Below are positions 35,617 to 44,477 of a DNA stretch of 64,000 nucleotides, piece by piece (positions within the stretch are counted from its first letter, which is position 1; the number at the start of each line of letters is the position of its first letter). A program made the translations under genes and the position numbers. The notes under the pieces were generated by a model that was not told the origin of the DNA, did not search any database, and saw only the letters and a program-made list of their open reading frames with translations. Origin of the DNA: Prevotella sp. (GTDB taxonomy: Bacteria > Bacteroidota > Bacteroidia > Bacteroidales > Bacteroidaceae); assembly GCA_017554105.1 (NCBI GenBank), contig JAFZIY010000031.1, forward strand, positions 186,001-250,000. The letters run 5' to 3'.

Positions 35617-35683
35617 CTGACAACCTCACTTGTATATATCTGACTACCTCACTTGTATCTCCTGACCACCTCACTTGTGCCTC
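35617..35683. repeat. 22-base tandem repeat (3 units)
   Basis: Three units of CTGACNACCTCACTTGTATCTC-type sequence at 35617, 35640 and 35662, with 2-5 differences between units, just beyond the stop codon of the permease at 35695. Confidence 0.75.
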
Positions 35684-35694
35684 CTAGCAAACCA

Positions 35695-36795
35695 TTAAGT
35701 ATTCTTCTTGTAACTCGCAACTGCCCAGCCGCTCATGAAGATGCCGATGAGTGCGAGGGCAAACAACTGATGGGCGATGGCAGAGAAACCGCCACCACGG
35801 ATGAAGACGGTGCGGATGGCATCGATGAAATAGTGCATGGGGTTGATGTATGTGGTGAGATATGCCCACCAGGGCATGGAGCGAGTGGGCGTGAAGAGTC
35901 CGCTGAGCAACATGATGCATACCACGAAGAACCACATCACGAAGATGGCCTGCTGCATGGTGTCGCTATAGTTGCTGATGATGAGTCCGAACGATGAGAA
36001 GAACAGGGCAAGAAGCATAGCCAGCACATATACCCATAGCAGCGAGCCAGCACAGGTAATGCCATAAACAGCCCATGCAAGAACAAGACTCACGGTAACT
36101 ACGAAGAGGGCAATGAACCAGTAAGGGATTAGTTTAGACAGGATGAACGCCCACTTAGATACAGGTGTGACGTTTATCTGCTCTATGGTGCCTGCCTCCT
36201 TTTCGCCAACGATGTTGAGTGTTGGCAGGAATCCCGTCATCAGCATCATCACAATAGCCAACAAGGCGGGAATCATGAACAGTTTGTAGTTCTGATTCTT
36301 ATTGTAAAGGAAAAGAGGCTCTACCCCTACCTGTGAGGAAGAGGAGGAGATAGACATTCCTTTGTTCAGACCCCTATTGTCTCCTAACTTAGGGGACTCA
36401 AGAATTATCTGTGACAGATATGCCGAGCCCATGCCTCCCTTGGTGCCATTGACGGCATTGGCTGCAATAAGATAACGGCCGTCTTTTATCTCAAGTATTA
36501 TGTCGGCATCACCTTTCTCCACCTCAGCAAGTGCCGCCTGATAAGAAGGTTTTTGTCCGCAGAAGATGAAATAGCGCGATGACTCGATGGCATGAACAAG
36601 TTGTTGCGACTGCGTTGTGCGGTCGTTGTCCACCACGCTGACTCGTATGTTCTTAACCTCCATGCTCATCACCCACGGCATGACACACATGATGACAATG
36701 GGGAACATAATGATGAGACGGGGCAAGAATGCGTTGCGCCGTATCTGCAGGAACTCCTTATGTATGAGATGGCTTATCATGATTCTATTTGGCAA
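35695..36795 (-). CDS. ABC-2 type transporter permease
   Basis: A 366-residue inner-membrane permease of the YbhR/YbhS (ABC-2, drug export) type. The N-terminal helix is near 20-40. A large periplasmic domain (about 45-180) follows. Five membrane segments then cover about 190-365 (MIPALLAIVMMLMTGFLP, WFIALFVVTVSLVLAWAVYG, etc.), with the conserved EKEAGTIEQINVTPVS amphipathic helix and the TYINPMHYFI motif. It is the last gene of the five-gene efflux operon, 14 bases after its paralogue, and would form a heterodimer with it. Confidence 0.9.
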   Translation of the reverse strand: MPNRIMISHLIHKEFLQIRRNAFLPRLIIMFPIVIMCVMPWVMSMEVKNIRVSVVDNDRTTQSQQLVHAIESSRYFIFCGQKPSYQAALAEVEKGDADIILEIKDGRYLIAANAVNGTKGGMGSAYLSQIILESPKLGDNRGLNKGMSISSSSSQVGVEPLFLYNKNQNYKLFMIPALLAIVMMLMTGFLPTLNIVGEKEAGTIEQINVTPVSKWAFILSKLIPYWFIALFVVTVSLVLAWAVYGITCAGSLLWVYVLAMLLALFFSSFGLIISNYSDTMQQAIFVMWFFVVCIMLLSGLFTPTRSMPWWAYLTTYINPMHYFIDAIRTVFIRGGGFSAIAHQLFALALIGIFMSGWAVASYKKNT

Positions 36796-36809
36796 TATGT
36801 AATAATCTT

Positions 36810-37856
36810 CTATTCCAACCGTACCTTGAACTTCAGGAGGGCGATGGTAAGGAACAGAACTGTCATAGCGGCAAGTACTGTGACCTCGCGAGTAACTTCG
36901 CCTATGCCGACACCCATAATCATCAGTTTACGCATCGCCGAAATATAATAGCGAGGCGGCACTATTGCCGACACCCATTGAAGTATCTGAGGCATCGATT
37001 CCACGGGGAACAGCATGCCGGAGAGCATCACTACAGGCATGAGCAGCACCATAGCAGAAAGCAGTAACGCCACAAGTTGTGTCTTGGCGATGTTTGAGAT
37101 GAGCAGTCCTAACGAAAGGGCAAGCAGGATATAGAGTATGCTCACCGCCACAATCCAGAACAACGAGCCAGCGAGTGGCACGTCAAGCACAAAATGGGCC
37201 ATGAGAAGTATGGTAGTGAGGATGACTATTGCCAGCACCAGATAAGGCACTGCCTTCGCCACTACCACCATCAACGGACGCACGGGAGAGACGAGCAGCA
37301 CCTCCATAGTGCCTCGCTCCTTCTCGCGGACAATGGAAATAGAGGTCATCATAGCACAAATGAGCATCAACAGCATACCCATGATGGCTGGCACGAAGTT
37401 GTATGCCGAGCGCATCTGCGGGTTGTAGAGAAGTTTAGAATTGACAATTGATAATGGATAGTTAGCAATTGTTTGTTGTGCATAGTTCGTCCATTGCTGC
37501 GACATGTTAGGGTCTGCCCCGTCAACGATGAACTGGACGCCTGCGCGTTTAGGTGCAAAGACTATTGCAAGGTCGGCTTTCTGATGTCTTATCAGCAGTT
37601 CCGCATCCTTAGGCGTTGGAACGGTAGCGACAATGGTGAAATATTCTGATGCCGCCAGTCGCTCTATGGCTTGCTGGTTCTGCGGCGACAGTTGTGAGGT
37701 GACCACCACCGTCCTGACATTCCTCACATCGGTAGTGATGGCGAAGCCGAACAACAGCATCAGCACCACAGGCATGCCGAAGAGAATGAGCATCGTGCGA
37801 CGGTCGCGCAAGATGTGACGTGCCTCTTTCTGAACAAAACTGATAAACTGTTTCAT
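36810..37856 (-). CDS. ABC-2 type transporter permease (paralogue)
   Basis: A 348-residue permease with the same layout as the next gene (SFVQKEARHILRDRRTMLIL at the start; VREKERGTMEVLLVSPV; VSAIVPPRYYISAMR). In the periplasmic domain a heptanucleotide repeat (37429-37470) encodes an odd segment, IANYPLSIVNSKLLYNPQ (about residues 130-147), rich in Leu/Ile/Asn/Tyr. It is the fourth gene of the operon, 22 bases after the ATPase gene, with repeat sequence in that gap. Confidence 0.9.
   Translation of the reverse strand: MKQFISFVQKEARHILRDRRTMLILFGMPVVLMLLFGFAITTDVRNVRTVVVTSQLSPQNQQAIERLAASEYFTIVATVPTPKDAELLIRHQKADLAIVFAPKRAGVQFIVDGADPNMSQQWTNYAQQTIANYPLSIVNSKLLYNPQMRSAYNFVPAIMGMLLMLICAMMTSISIVREKERGTMEVLLVSPVRPLMVVVAKAVPYLVLAIVILTTILLMAHFVLDVPLAGSLFWIVAVSILYILLALSLGLLISNIAKTQLVALLLSAMVLLMPVVMLSGMLFPVESMPQILQWVSAIVPPRYYISAMRKLMIMGVGIGEVTREVTVLAAMTVLFLTIALLKFKVRLE
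37429..37470. repeat. Heptanucleotide repeat inside the permease gene
   Basis: Six 7-base units (GAAGTTT, TAGAATT, GACAATT, GATAATG, GATAGTT, AGCAATT) read through in frame. Confidence 0.65.
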
Positions 37857-37860
37857 CGTA

Positions 37861-37895
37861 ATTGTCTATAATCCATTATCAACTATCAATTCTCT
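37861..37895. repeat. Heptanucleotide repeat between permease and ATPase genes
   Basis: Five 7-base units (ATTGTCT, ATAATCC, ATTATCA, ACTATCA, ATTCTCT) that run into the last codons of the ATPase gene (stop at 37879). Confidence 0.65.
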
Positions 37896-39387
37896 TAGCC
37901 TGTCTTGCCAGGTATGTGAACACATGATCCATGTCTGGCTGTTGGAACCGTTGCTTCAGTTCTTCTGGAGTGCCGATAGCACTTATCTTTCCGTCCACCA
38001 TGATGGATATGCGGTCACAATATTCCGCCTCGTCCATGTAATGAGTGGTGACGAATACCGTGATGCCACGACTGGCAGCATCGTATATCAGTTCCCAGAA
38101 TTGACGGCGCGTAGCAGGATCTACGCCTCCTGTTGGCTCGTCAAGGAACACCACACCTGGCTCGTGGAAGATAGCTACAGAGAATGCCAGTTTCTGCTTC
38201 CATCCCAAAGGCAGTGATGACACGAGGTCGTTCTTATGCTCAGCGAACTGCAACCGCTCCAGTAGTTCGTCCGTCTTTCGTGCAATCTCCTTGTCTTTCA
38301 TGCCGTAGATGCCCGCAAAGAGACGTATGTTCTCGCTTATGGTAAGATCTTCATAAAGTGAGAAGCGCTGGGACATGTAGCCGATGTGTCTTTTTATTTG
38401 CTCGTACTCGGTGCGTATATCATAACCAACTACAGTACCCGTGCCGCTGGTGGGTTGGTTAAGTCCTGTAAGCATGTGCATGGCGGTAGTCTTTCCGGCA
38501 CCATTGGCACCAAGGAAACCGAATATCTCGCCACGCTTGACACTAAAACTGATATCGTCGACAGCATGGAAGGTGCCAAAGGCTTTTACGAGGTGCTGCA
38601 CTTCGATGACAGGCTCTCCCCCGCCATCTCCCTGAGAGAGGGCTTCTGGAGCAGAAGAGTCCATTCCCATCTCTGACATGGAAGGACGTAGTGGAGGTTC
38701 AGGATTGAACACATCCTTGAACTGCTCCAATATCACTTCTGGAGTATCAATTCCACTAATGTGGCCATGATTAAGGAAAGCAACGCGGTCGCAACGGCGC
38801 ACTTCATCCAGATAAGGAGTGGAAGCGACGATGGTGATGCCGCGCTCCTTCAGAGTGCCAAGCATATCCCAAAACTCTTTACGGCTCACGGGATCGACAC
38901 CAGTTGTCGGCTCGTCTAGAAACAGGATGCTGGGACTATGCACCAAGGCACAACTAAGTGCCAATTTCTGCTTCATTCCCCCCGATAATGCACCTGCCTT
39001 GCGGTCGCGGAAACGCTCTATTTGCTGATAAATGGCTTTGATGCTGTCGTATCCTTCTTCAACGGTGGTGCCGAAAAGGGTAGCGAAGAACTTCAGGTTC
39101 TCTTCCACAGTAAGGTCTTGATATAGCGAGAACTTGCCCGGCATATAACCCACTCGGCGGCGCATCTCCTTCATTTGACTCACGGTATCAAATCCCTCGA
39201 CGCTGGCATTGCCCGCATCTGGTCGCAACAGAGTGCATAGTATGCGGTAGAGCGATGTCTTCCCTGCCCCATCGGGACCGATGAGTCCGAAGACCTCACC
39301 TTTGCCGACAGAGAAAGAAATGTCGTCGAGCGCCTTCACTCGCCCGTACGACTTTGACATGTTATGTACCTCTATAGCATTTACCAT
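37879..39387 (-). CDS. ABC transporter ATP-binding protein with two fused ATPase domains
   Basis: A 502-residue cytosolic protein like YbhF/RbbA N-parts: two ABC domains in one chain. Domain 1 has Walker A GPDGAGKT (37-44), signature LSGGMKQKLALS and Walker B ILFLDEPTTGVDP. Domain 2 has Walker A GANGAGKTT (about 293), signature position LPLGWKQKLAFS and Walker B VVFLDEPTGGVDP. The LPLGW form of the second signature is common in this subfamily. It powers the two ABC-2 permeases. Its start overlaps the preceding adaptor gene's stop by 7 bases (39381-39387), implying translational coupling. Confidence 0.93.
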   Translation of the reverse strand: MVNAIEVHNMSKSYGRVKALDDISFSVGKGEVFGLIGPDGAGKTSLYRILCTLLRPDAGNASVEGFDTVSQMKEMRRRVGYMPGKFSLYQDLTVEENLKFFATLFGTTVEEGYDSIKAIYQQIERFRDRKAGALSGGMKQKLALSCALVHSPSILFLDEPTTGVDPVSRKEFWDMLGTLKERGITIVASTPYLDEVRRCDRVAFLNHGHISGIDTPEVILEQFKDVFNPEPPLRPSMSEMGMDSSAPEALSQGDGGGEPVIEVQHLVKAFGTFHAVDDISFSVKRGEIFGFLGANGAGKTTAMHMLTGLNQPTSGTGTVVGYDIRTEYEQIKRHIGYMSQRFSLYEDLTISENIRLFAGIYGMKDKEIARKTDELLERLQFAEHKNDLVSSLPLGWKQKLAFSVAIFHEPGVVFLDEPTGGVDPATRRQFWELIYDAASRGITVFVTTHYMDEAEYCDRISIMVDGKISAIGTPEELKQRFQQPDMDHVFTYLARQAKRIDS

Positions 39388-40271
39388 TTCACTTCGCCGT
39401 ACATACCTATTTTAATATAACCGTCGTTCTTGACAGCAATCTTCACGGCATACACGAGGTCAGCACGCTCGTCATCGGTGACTATGGTCTTGGGAGTGAA
39501 CTCCGAACGACTTGAAATCCAGCTGATGGTACCGTCGTACTCCTTCTTTTGTCCGTTGCCATAGTCGGCAAACACCTTCACCGCCTGCCCTATCTTGATG
39601 TTCTGCAGTTGCGCTGAGGTGACATAGGCCCGAAGGAACATCTGTTTCACCTCTCCCATCTTGAAGAGTGGCTTGCCGGGAGAGACAAACTCGCCACGCT
39701 CAACATACTTCTCCAACACAGTGCCAGTCGCTGGCGACTTTATGTGGCATTTCTGCAACTGGTCACGCAACTGACTTGTCTGCACGTCTGTTGCCGACAT
39801 CTGAGAGTTGAGTGTTGAAAGTTGGGTGTTGAGAGTTGACACTTGCGCATCAAGTTGTCGTTGCAATACCTGCACCTGGCTGGTGGCATCGTCGAGCATC
39901 TTGGCTGGAGCGGCACCATCGTTCACCAGTTCCCGATAGCGTTGCTGTTCCGTCTTTGCCTTTGCAAGTTGCTGACGTGTCACGGCTATCTGCTTCTGCA
40001 GGTCAGGCTTCTGACTCTGGTACACCGCCTTCGTGGCTGTTGCCTGACGTATCTTCAGCCATATCTGCGTGGTGTCTATCAGTCCTATCTCCTGCCCTGC
40101 CTCAACATCATCGCCCTCTTCCAAGGCAAAGTTAAGCAATGTGCCGCTCTGTTCTGCCGACACCGTAGTCTCCGTTGCCTCGAACGTTCCTGTGGCATCA
40201 TATTCCTTTTTGTTTGAGTTGCACGCGGCCAGTAATGTTGCCATGCACACTATAATTAATGTCTTCTTCAT
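39381..40271 (-). CDS. HlyD-family periplasmic adaptor lipoprotein
   Basis: A 296-residue membrane-fusion protein with a lipoprotein signal (LIIVCMATLLAAC, Cys16). The biotinyl-lipoyl half motifs are SAEQSGTLLNFALEEGDDVEAGQ (about 38-60) and CHIKSPATGTVLEKYVERGEFV (about 173-194), separated by a helical hairpin (about 75-165). The hairpin holds a stretch made of heptanucleotide repeats (39805-39839) that yields the 7-residue repeat STLNTQL-STLNSQM. It links the inner-membrane ABC permeases with the TolC-like protein encoded 7 bases upstream. Confidence 0.9.
   Translation of the reverse strand: MKKTLIIVCMATLLAACNSNKKEYDATGTFEATETTVSAEQSGTLLNFALEEGDDVEAGQEIGLIDTTQIWLKIRQATATKAVYQSQKPDLQKQIAVTRQQLAKAKTEQQRYRELVNDGAAPAKMLDDATSQVQVLQRQLDAQVSTLNTQLSTLNSQMSATDVQTSQLRDQLQKCHIKSPATGTVLEKYVERGEFVSPGKPLFKMGEVKQMFLRAYVTSAQLQNIKIGQAVKVFADYGNGQKKEYDGTISWISSRSEFTPKTIVTDDERADLVYAVKIAVKNDGYIKIGMYGEVKW
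39805..39839. repeat. Heptanucleotide repeat coding a coiled-coil heptad
   Basis: Five perfect-length units GAGTTGA / GTGTTGA / AAGTTGG / GTGTTGA / GAGTTGA. Since three units equal 21 bases, the encoded period is seven residues. Confidence 0.8.
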
Positions 40272-40278
40272 ATCGCGG

Positions 40279-41553
40279 TTAATTGTTTGTTGTAATCTTC
40301 AGGTTATACATTTCTTTCAGCATCTCTATCTCGTGAATAGACTTCTGCACCTGCGCGCTGTTCTCTGCGTTGATTTCCTTCAGCAGGTCGTTAACGTCGA
40401 TGATGCCGTGTGCCAGTTTCGACTCTGCCGCCTTCCTTACCGATGAGCGCAATGCTATTATCTCATCGTCATCGGCCATCAGTCGGCGATAGCGTTCCAT
40501 GTTCTCGTTCTGCTGCATCTGCTCCAGATAGTTATTGAACAAGAACACATCACGACTAATGGCAGCCATTTCGCGCTGCAACTGTATCTTTGCCTTGTCG
40601 TTCTTGCGGGTGTACAACGCACCGATGTTCCATGACAGGCGAGCGCCCACCATTCCGTTCAATGACCAGCGATGGCGCATCATATCATCGAACATATTGT
40701 AACCAGGATAGCCATAGAAGCCCTGCGCAAAGACACCCACCTTTGGCATAAGTGATGCATCGAGCGATTTCTCCTGTGCGTCAGCCAACCGCAGTTGTGC
40801 CTCGATAAGTTTCAGTTCCGGTCTCTGCAATGCTTGCTGTGATGGCATCTCAACATACTGGACAGGCTTCTGCACATGTTGAACCTCGATGCCACAGAAT
40901 GTGCTGAGCATCATAGCCAATGTGCGCCTTTGTGCCTGAAGGTTTGTTGCCTGCTGCACCACGTTCAGTCGTTCCGCCTTTACACTAAGGTAGTCGCTCT
41001 CGGCTGCTGTTCCATGCTTGAACATCGACTCCAGTTTCTTCTCACTCGATGAAAGCAGTTCCTGTAAGTCAGCATTGAGCGTTATCTGTTCGTCAAGCAG
41101 CAAGAGCGCGAAATACATCTCGTTAACCCTGCTGCGAACCTGATACATCGTCACCTCCGTCTGAGCTTCCTCAATGGCACCCTGCCGCTGTGCTATCTCT
41201 TTCTGACTGCGAATAACACCACCGTCATATACCGTCTGATTGACATCAACGCCTATTCTGTACTGGTCTTTCTTGAGGCCTTTCATGTTCAATCCCATCT
41301 GCTGATACAGCGACTGCATCTGCTCTGGCCACGACGCAACATCGCTTTGAAGCGTTGCCTGTGCCGATGCAGAAACCTGAGGCAGCCACCCTTTCCCGAT
41401 GTTCTCCACCGTCAGCTGTGTGGTCTTCCCAATAAGGTCATATTGACGTATCAGCGGGTAGTTATGTTCGGCCGCCTCCTGACACTCCTGCAAGGTCTGT
41501 GCTTGTATTGTCAGCGGCAACATTAAAAGAAATAACAGTTTCTTCATGTTCAT
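40279..41553 (-). CDS. TolC-family outer membrane efflux protein
   Basis: A 424-residue protein with signal peptide (MKKLLFLLMLPLTIQA; M3 at 41547 is an equally good start) and two long helical repeats of the TolC/OEP type: TLQECQEAAEHNYPLIRQYDL near the mature start and RPELKLIEAQLRLADAQEKSLDASLMPKVGVFAQG at mid-length. It forms the trimeric outer-membrane channel of the tripartite ABC exporter. It is the first gene of the efflux operon, with a promoter 20 bases upstream and divergent from the AraC-type regulator. Confidence 0.93.
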   Translation of the reverse strand: MNMKKLLFLLMLPLTIQAQTLQECQEAAEHNYPLIRQYDLIGKTTQLTVENIGKGWLPQVSASAQATLQSDVASWPEQMQSLYQQMGLNMKGLKKDQYRIGVDVNQTVYDGGVIRSQKEIAQRQGAIEEAQTEVTMYQVRSRVNEMYFALLLLDEQITLNADLQELLSSSEKKLESMFKHGTAAESDYLSVKAERLNVVQQATNLQAQRRTLAMMLSTFCGIEVQHVQKPVQYVEMPSQQALQRPELKLIEAQLRLADAQEKSLDASLMPKVGVFAQGFYGYPGYNMFDDMMRHRWSLNGMVGARLSWNIGALYTRKNDKAKIQLQREMAAISRDVFLFNNYLEQMQQNENMERYRRLMADDDEIIALRSSVRKAAESKLAHGIIDVNDLLKEINAENSAQVQKSIHEIEMLKEMYNLKITTNN

Positions 41554-41571
41554 TCTTCATTTATTACGCAA

Positions 41572-41599
41572 CAAAGGTATAGATATTATTCTTAACAAT
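41572..41599 (-). promoter_or_regulatory. Promoter of the efflux operon
   Basis: On the minus strand TTG (41596-41598), about 16 bases, TACCTTTG (41572-41579). It lies in the 156-base divergent gap shared with the AraC-type regulator. Confidence 0.5.
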
Positions 41600-41676
41600 C
41601 GCTATCCTTAGAAATGAAGAAATGTTCTTTTTGTTCGATTTGTGTACAAAAAGAGAGGATATTCGAAGGATTTTAC

Positions 41677-41684
41677 TATCTTTG
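41677..41684 (+). promoter_or_regulatory. -7 element for the AraC-type regulator
   Basis: TATCTTTG, 25 bases before the ATG at 41710. Because it lies downstream of the ATG at 41614, the protein must begin at 41710. Confidence 0.5.
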
Positions 41685-41709
41685 CATCACAATTATAGAT
41701 GAAAGAGAC

Positions 41710-42606
41710 ATGGACAAACAACCGAAACTGATGAGCTTGTCGCGAATGCGCGATCTTATAGAACCACATCTACAGCAGGTGCGCGATAGCATATTCTTCA
41801 ATAACGAATTTGCCATCATTCATGGTGACCAGAACATATTCAGAATAGTGAGACACCAGCAACCGCCATTCATCATCAATGACCACAGGTTGGGCGTTGT
41901 AACAAAAGGTGAAATACATGCCAGTTTCAATCTGGTAGAAAAGCACGTTAAGGCAGGCACGCTGATGTTCATTGGGCCGGGTTCAATCATAAATCCCATA
42001 AACATCACCGATGATGTAGAGATATACGGTTTCGGATTGTCACCCGATTTCCCTATGCCTTTCGCGCCAGGACAGTTGCCCGCGGCTTTCAACGGTCAGG
42101 TGCGTGACTTCCAGTTACCCGCATCAGAAGCGGATATCGCCACCGCCCTTCAAATCATCGACACTCTCTGGCATGTGGTTCACCAGCATGACTACAACCG
42201 CGCACTTGTAAGCAGTCTTGTAGCGGCACAGATGCATCATTATGACTCACTCTTCCGCCGTTATGCCGATCAGCAGCAAGGCTCGCAATCGCGTGAGCAG
42301 ACAATCTTCGACCGCTTCATCTACCTTATCAACCAGCATGCCGTGCAAGAACACCACATGGCTTTCTATGCCTCGAAGATGTGTCTCACCGAGCGTTATC
42401 TTGGCACCGTGGTGCGTCAGGCAAGCGGAATTACCGCAAAAGAATGGATAGACCGTGCTCTCGTTACGCGCATAAAGGTGGAGTTGCGACATACAGACAA
42501 GACTGTGGCACAGATATCCGACGAGATGAACTTCCCCAACCCCTCTTTCTTCTCTAAGTATTTCCGCCGTTTAACAGGCATGACTCCGCTGGAGTTCAGG
42601 GAATAA
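41710..42606 (+). CDS. AraC-family transcriptional regulator
   Basis: A 298-residue DNA-binding regulator. An N-terminal cupin-like sensor (about 25-160: GVVTKGEIHASFNLVEKHVKAGTLMF) precedes the two AraC helix-turn-helix motifs at about 195-298 (YASKMCLTERYLGTVVRQASG and TVAQISDEMNFPNPSFFSKYFRRLTGMTP). The start at 41710 is chosen because the promoter-like box at 41677-41684 excludes the longer 330-residue version. It is divergently transcribed from the efflux operon and is the obvious candidate regulator. The ligand is unknown. Confidence 0.92.
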   Translation: MDKQPKLMSLSRMRDLIEPHLQQVRDSIFFNNEFAIIHGDQNIFRIVRHQQPPFIINDHRLGVVTKGEIHASFNLVEKHVKAGTLMFIGPGSIINPINITDDVEIYGFGLSPDFPMPFAPGQLPAAFNGQVRDFQLPASEADIATALQIIDTLWHVVHQHDYNRALVSSLVAAQMHHYDSLFRRYADQQQGSQSREQTIFDRFIYLINQHAVQEHHMAFYASKMCLTERYLGTVVRQASGITAKEWIDRALVTRIKVELRHTDKTVAQISDEMNFPNPSFFSKYFRRLTGMTPLEFRE

Positions 42607-42610
42607 AAAG

Positions 42611-42740
42611 AAGGAGGAAGGAGGAGGGAGAAAATAGAAAAGAGGAAAGAGGAAGGAGAACACTTCCATGAACAAGGCAATTAACTCAATGCTCATGGAG
42701 GTGTTCTCCTTCCCTCTCCTCTTTCCTCTCTCCTCTCTTA
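42611..42740. terminator. Very long imperfect hairpin between convergent genes
   Basis: The purine-rich left arm (AAGAGGAAAGAGGAAGGAGAACAC..CCATGA) pairs with the pyrimidine-rich right arm (TCATGGAGGTGTTCTCCTTCCCTCTCCTCTTTCCTC) over some 45 bases around a loop at 42671-42692. The end of the right arm overlaps the stop codon of the HerA-type gene (42738). It acts for both genes. Confidence 0.7.
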
Positions 42741-44324
42741 TTTCAGGATATTACCGAGAATGTCACGGGTGATGGTGCGGGTAGCGGCACTTGTGGCATT
42801 CTTAACAACGCGACCTGTAGCCGAAGTCGATGACTTACGTGACTTCTTTCCTGTCACCGTGTCGGAAATCTTGGTGCCTATGATGGTGGCGATAGTGGCT
42901 GTCACAGCAGTGACAACGGCTTTCCAGATGCGCGCCCACAGACCTTTTTTCTTTCCTTTCTTCTCTTTCTCCTTGGCCTCAGCCTCTTCGGCTTTCGCCT
43001 TCTCTGCCTCTGCCTGAGCCTGCTCGGCAGCCCTGCGCTCGGCTTCAGCCTGAGCCATCAGTACCTCGAAGGCGCTCTCACGGTCGATTGGTGTGTCATA
43101 CTTGCCTGCTATGCGGCTCTGACGTATTATCAGACTACGCTGCGAGTCGTCGATGGCACCTATCTGACTCAGTGGGAACAGTATCTTGGCACGTTCCACA
43201 ACACTTGGTGCGCCCTTCTCATCGAGGAACGACACGAGAGCCTCACCCGTCTCAAGACTTGTAATTGCCTCTTCGGTCTTGAACTCTGGGTTGGCACGGA
43301 ATGTTTCGGCAGCAGTCTTCACTGCCTTCTGGTCCTTCGGCGTATATGCACGCAGGGCATGCTGCACACGGTTGCCCAACTGTCCGAGAATATTTACAGG
43401 AATATCGGTCGGGCTTTGAGTAATAAAGTATATACCGACGCCCTTGCTTCGTATGAGACGAATTACCTGCTCAATCTTGTCAACGAGGGCTTTGGAGGTG
43501 TCTTCGAACAGCATGTGCGCCTCATCGAAGAAGAACACCAGTTTCGGCAGTTCCATATCGCCTACCTCGGGCAGTGTGCTGTACAACTCTGAGAGCAGCC
43601 ACAGCAAGAACGTTGAGTAGAGTTTCGGTTGCATCATCAGTTTGTCGGCAGCCAAGACATTCATCACTCCCCTACCGCCTTCGCACTGCATCAGGTCGTG
43701 GATGTCGAAAGAAGGCTCTCCGAAGAACTTCTCGGCACCCTGACTCTCAAGTTGCAGGATGGCACGCTGTATGGCACCCACCGTAGGTGCGGTGATGTTG
43801 CCATAGGAAATATAATCCTTCGCATTCTTCAACACATAGTCAAGCATCGAACGAAGGTCTTTGATGTCGAGGATTAGTAGTCCACGCTCGTCAGCAACAC
43901 GGAAGACGATGTTCAGCACACCTGCCTGTGTCTCGTTGAGTCCAAGCAGTCGCGACAGCAACAGCGGTCCCATCTGGCTCACCGTGGCACGCATGGGGTG
44001 TCCCTGCTCGCCATACACATCAAAGAAACGCACTGGACAAGCCTGGAACTGTGGATCTTCGATACCGAACTCAGGGAGTCGTTTCTCAATGAAACCACTG
44101 AGGCGTCCCACCTGACTGATGCCCGAGAGGTCGCCTTTCATATCCGCCATGAAGCAGGGAACACCTGCCTGACTGAACGTTTCTGCCATAACCTGCAACG
44201 TTACGGTCTTACCAGTACCTGTGGCGCCGGCAATCAGTCCGTGCCTGTTCGCCATCTTACCGATGATGCTCAGTGGTCCTACTGAGCAATGGGCTATGTA
44301 AAGCCCTCTTTCTTTATCCAGCAT
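42738..44324 (-). CDS. HerA/YjgR-type DUF853 ATPase
   Basis: A 528-residue P-loop ATPase of the FtsK/HerA superfamily (DUF853, YjgR-like). The start at 44324 is favoured because a -7 box (44352-44359) puts the transcript start near 44345, after the ATG at 44384, and because [13 protein letters not shown] is the typical N-terminus. Walker A GATGTGKT is at 33-40, Walker [10 protein letters not shown] near 260, and [13 protein letters not shown] in the sensor region. The C-terminus carries a Lys/Ala/Glu-rich helix (about 430-470), a hydrophobic stretch and a basic tail. Members of the family are thought to pump or remodel DNA or proteins. The role here is not known. Confidence 0.88.
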   Translation of the reverse strand: MLDKERGLYIAHCSVGPLSIIGKMANRHGLIAGATGTGKTVTLQVMAETFSQAGVPCFMADMKGDLSGISQVGRLSGFIEKRLPEFGIEDPQFQACPVRFFDVYGEQGHPMRATVSQMGPLLLSRLLGLNETQAGVLNIVFRVADERGLLILDIKDLRSMLDYVLKNAKDYISYGNITAPTVGAIQRAILQLESQGAEKFFGEPSFDIHDLMQCEGGRGVMNVLAADKLMMQPKLYSTFLLWLLSELYSTLPEVGDMELPKLVFFFDEAHMLFEDTSKALVDKIEQVIRLIRSKGVGIYFITQSPTDIPVNILGQLGNRVQHALRAYTPKDQKAVKTAAETFRANPEFKTEEAITSLETGEALVSFLDEKGAPSVVERAKILFPLSQIGAIDDSQRSLIIRQSRIAGKYDTPIDRESAFEVLMAQAEAERRAAEQAQAEAEKAKAEEAEAKEKEKKGKKKGLWARIWKAVVTAVTATIATIIGTKISDTVTGKKSRKSSTSATGRVVKNATSAATRTITRDILGNILK

Positions 44325-44351
44325 ATCATTTAGGTTTTTAGGTTCTGCCCA

Positions 44352-44385
44352 CAAAGATACAAAATAATATTGATAATAATACAAG
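44352..44385 (-). promoter_or_regulatory. Promoter of the HerA-type gene
   Basis: On the minus strand CTTG (44382-44385) and TATCTTTG (44352-44359), spacer 22. Confidence 0.45.
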
Positions 44386-44477
44386 CACGTTCATTTTTTT
44401 TTGCCAAATATATACTTTAATTCCTTAATCCTGACGATTCCTCACTTATAAAACAAGGTAATTATATACAATTAGAC

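Larger units (their letters stand above)
34297..35694. other. Gene-poor 1.4-kb stretch with gene remnants
   Basis: No complete gene of usual size is visible on either strand. Composition drops sharply in GC relative to neighbours. Contents that can be pointed to are: an AT-only run with near-palindromic TATATATA (34450-34485); a reading frame ending at 34952; a signal-peptide stub at 35085; a 41-residue reading frame at 35434; and a 22-base tandem repeat at 35617-35683. The stretch looks like decayed or transferred DNA between two conserved units. Confidence 0.6.

Noticed and set aside
35617..35683. CRISPR-like array
   Set aside because: The units are adjacent without spacers, so it is a tandem repeat.
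41614..41709. Extra 32 residues at the N-terminus of the AraC-type regulator
   Set aside because: The -7 box at 41677-41684 lies inside it, so the transcript would start after that ATG.
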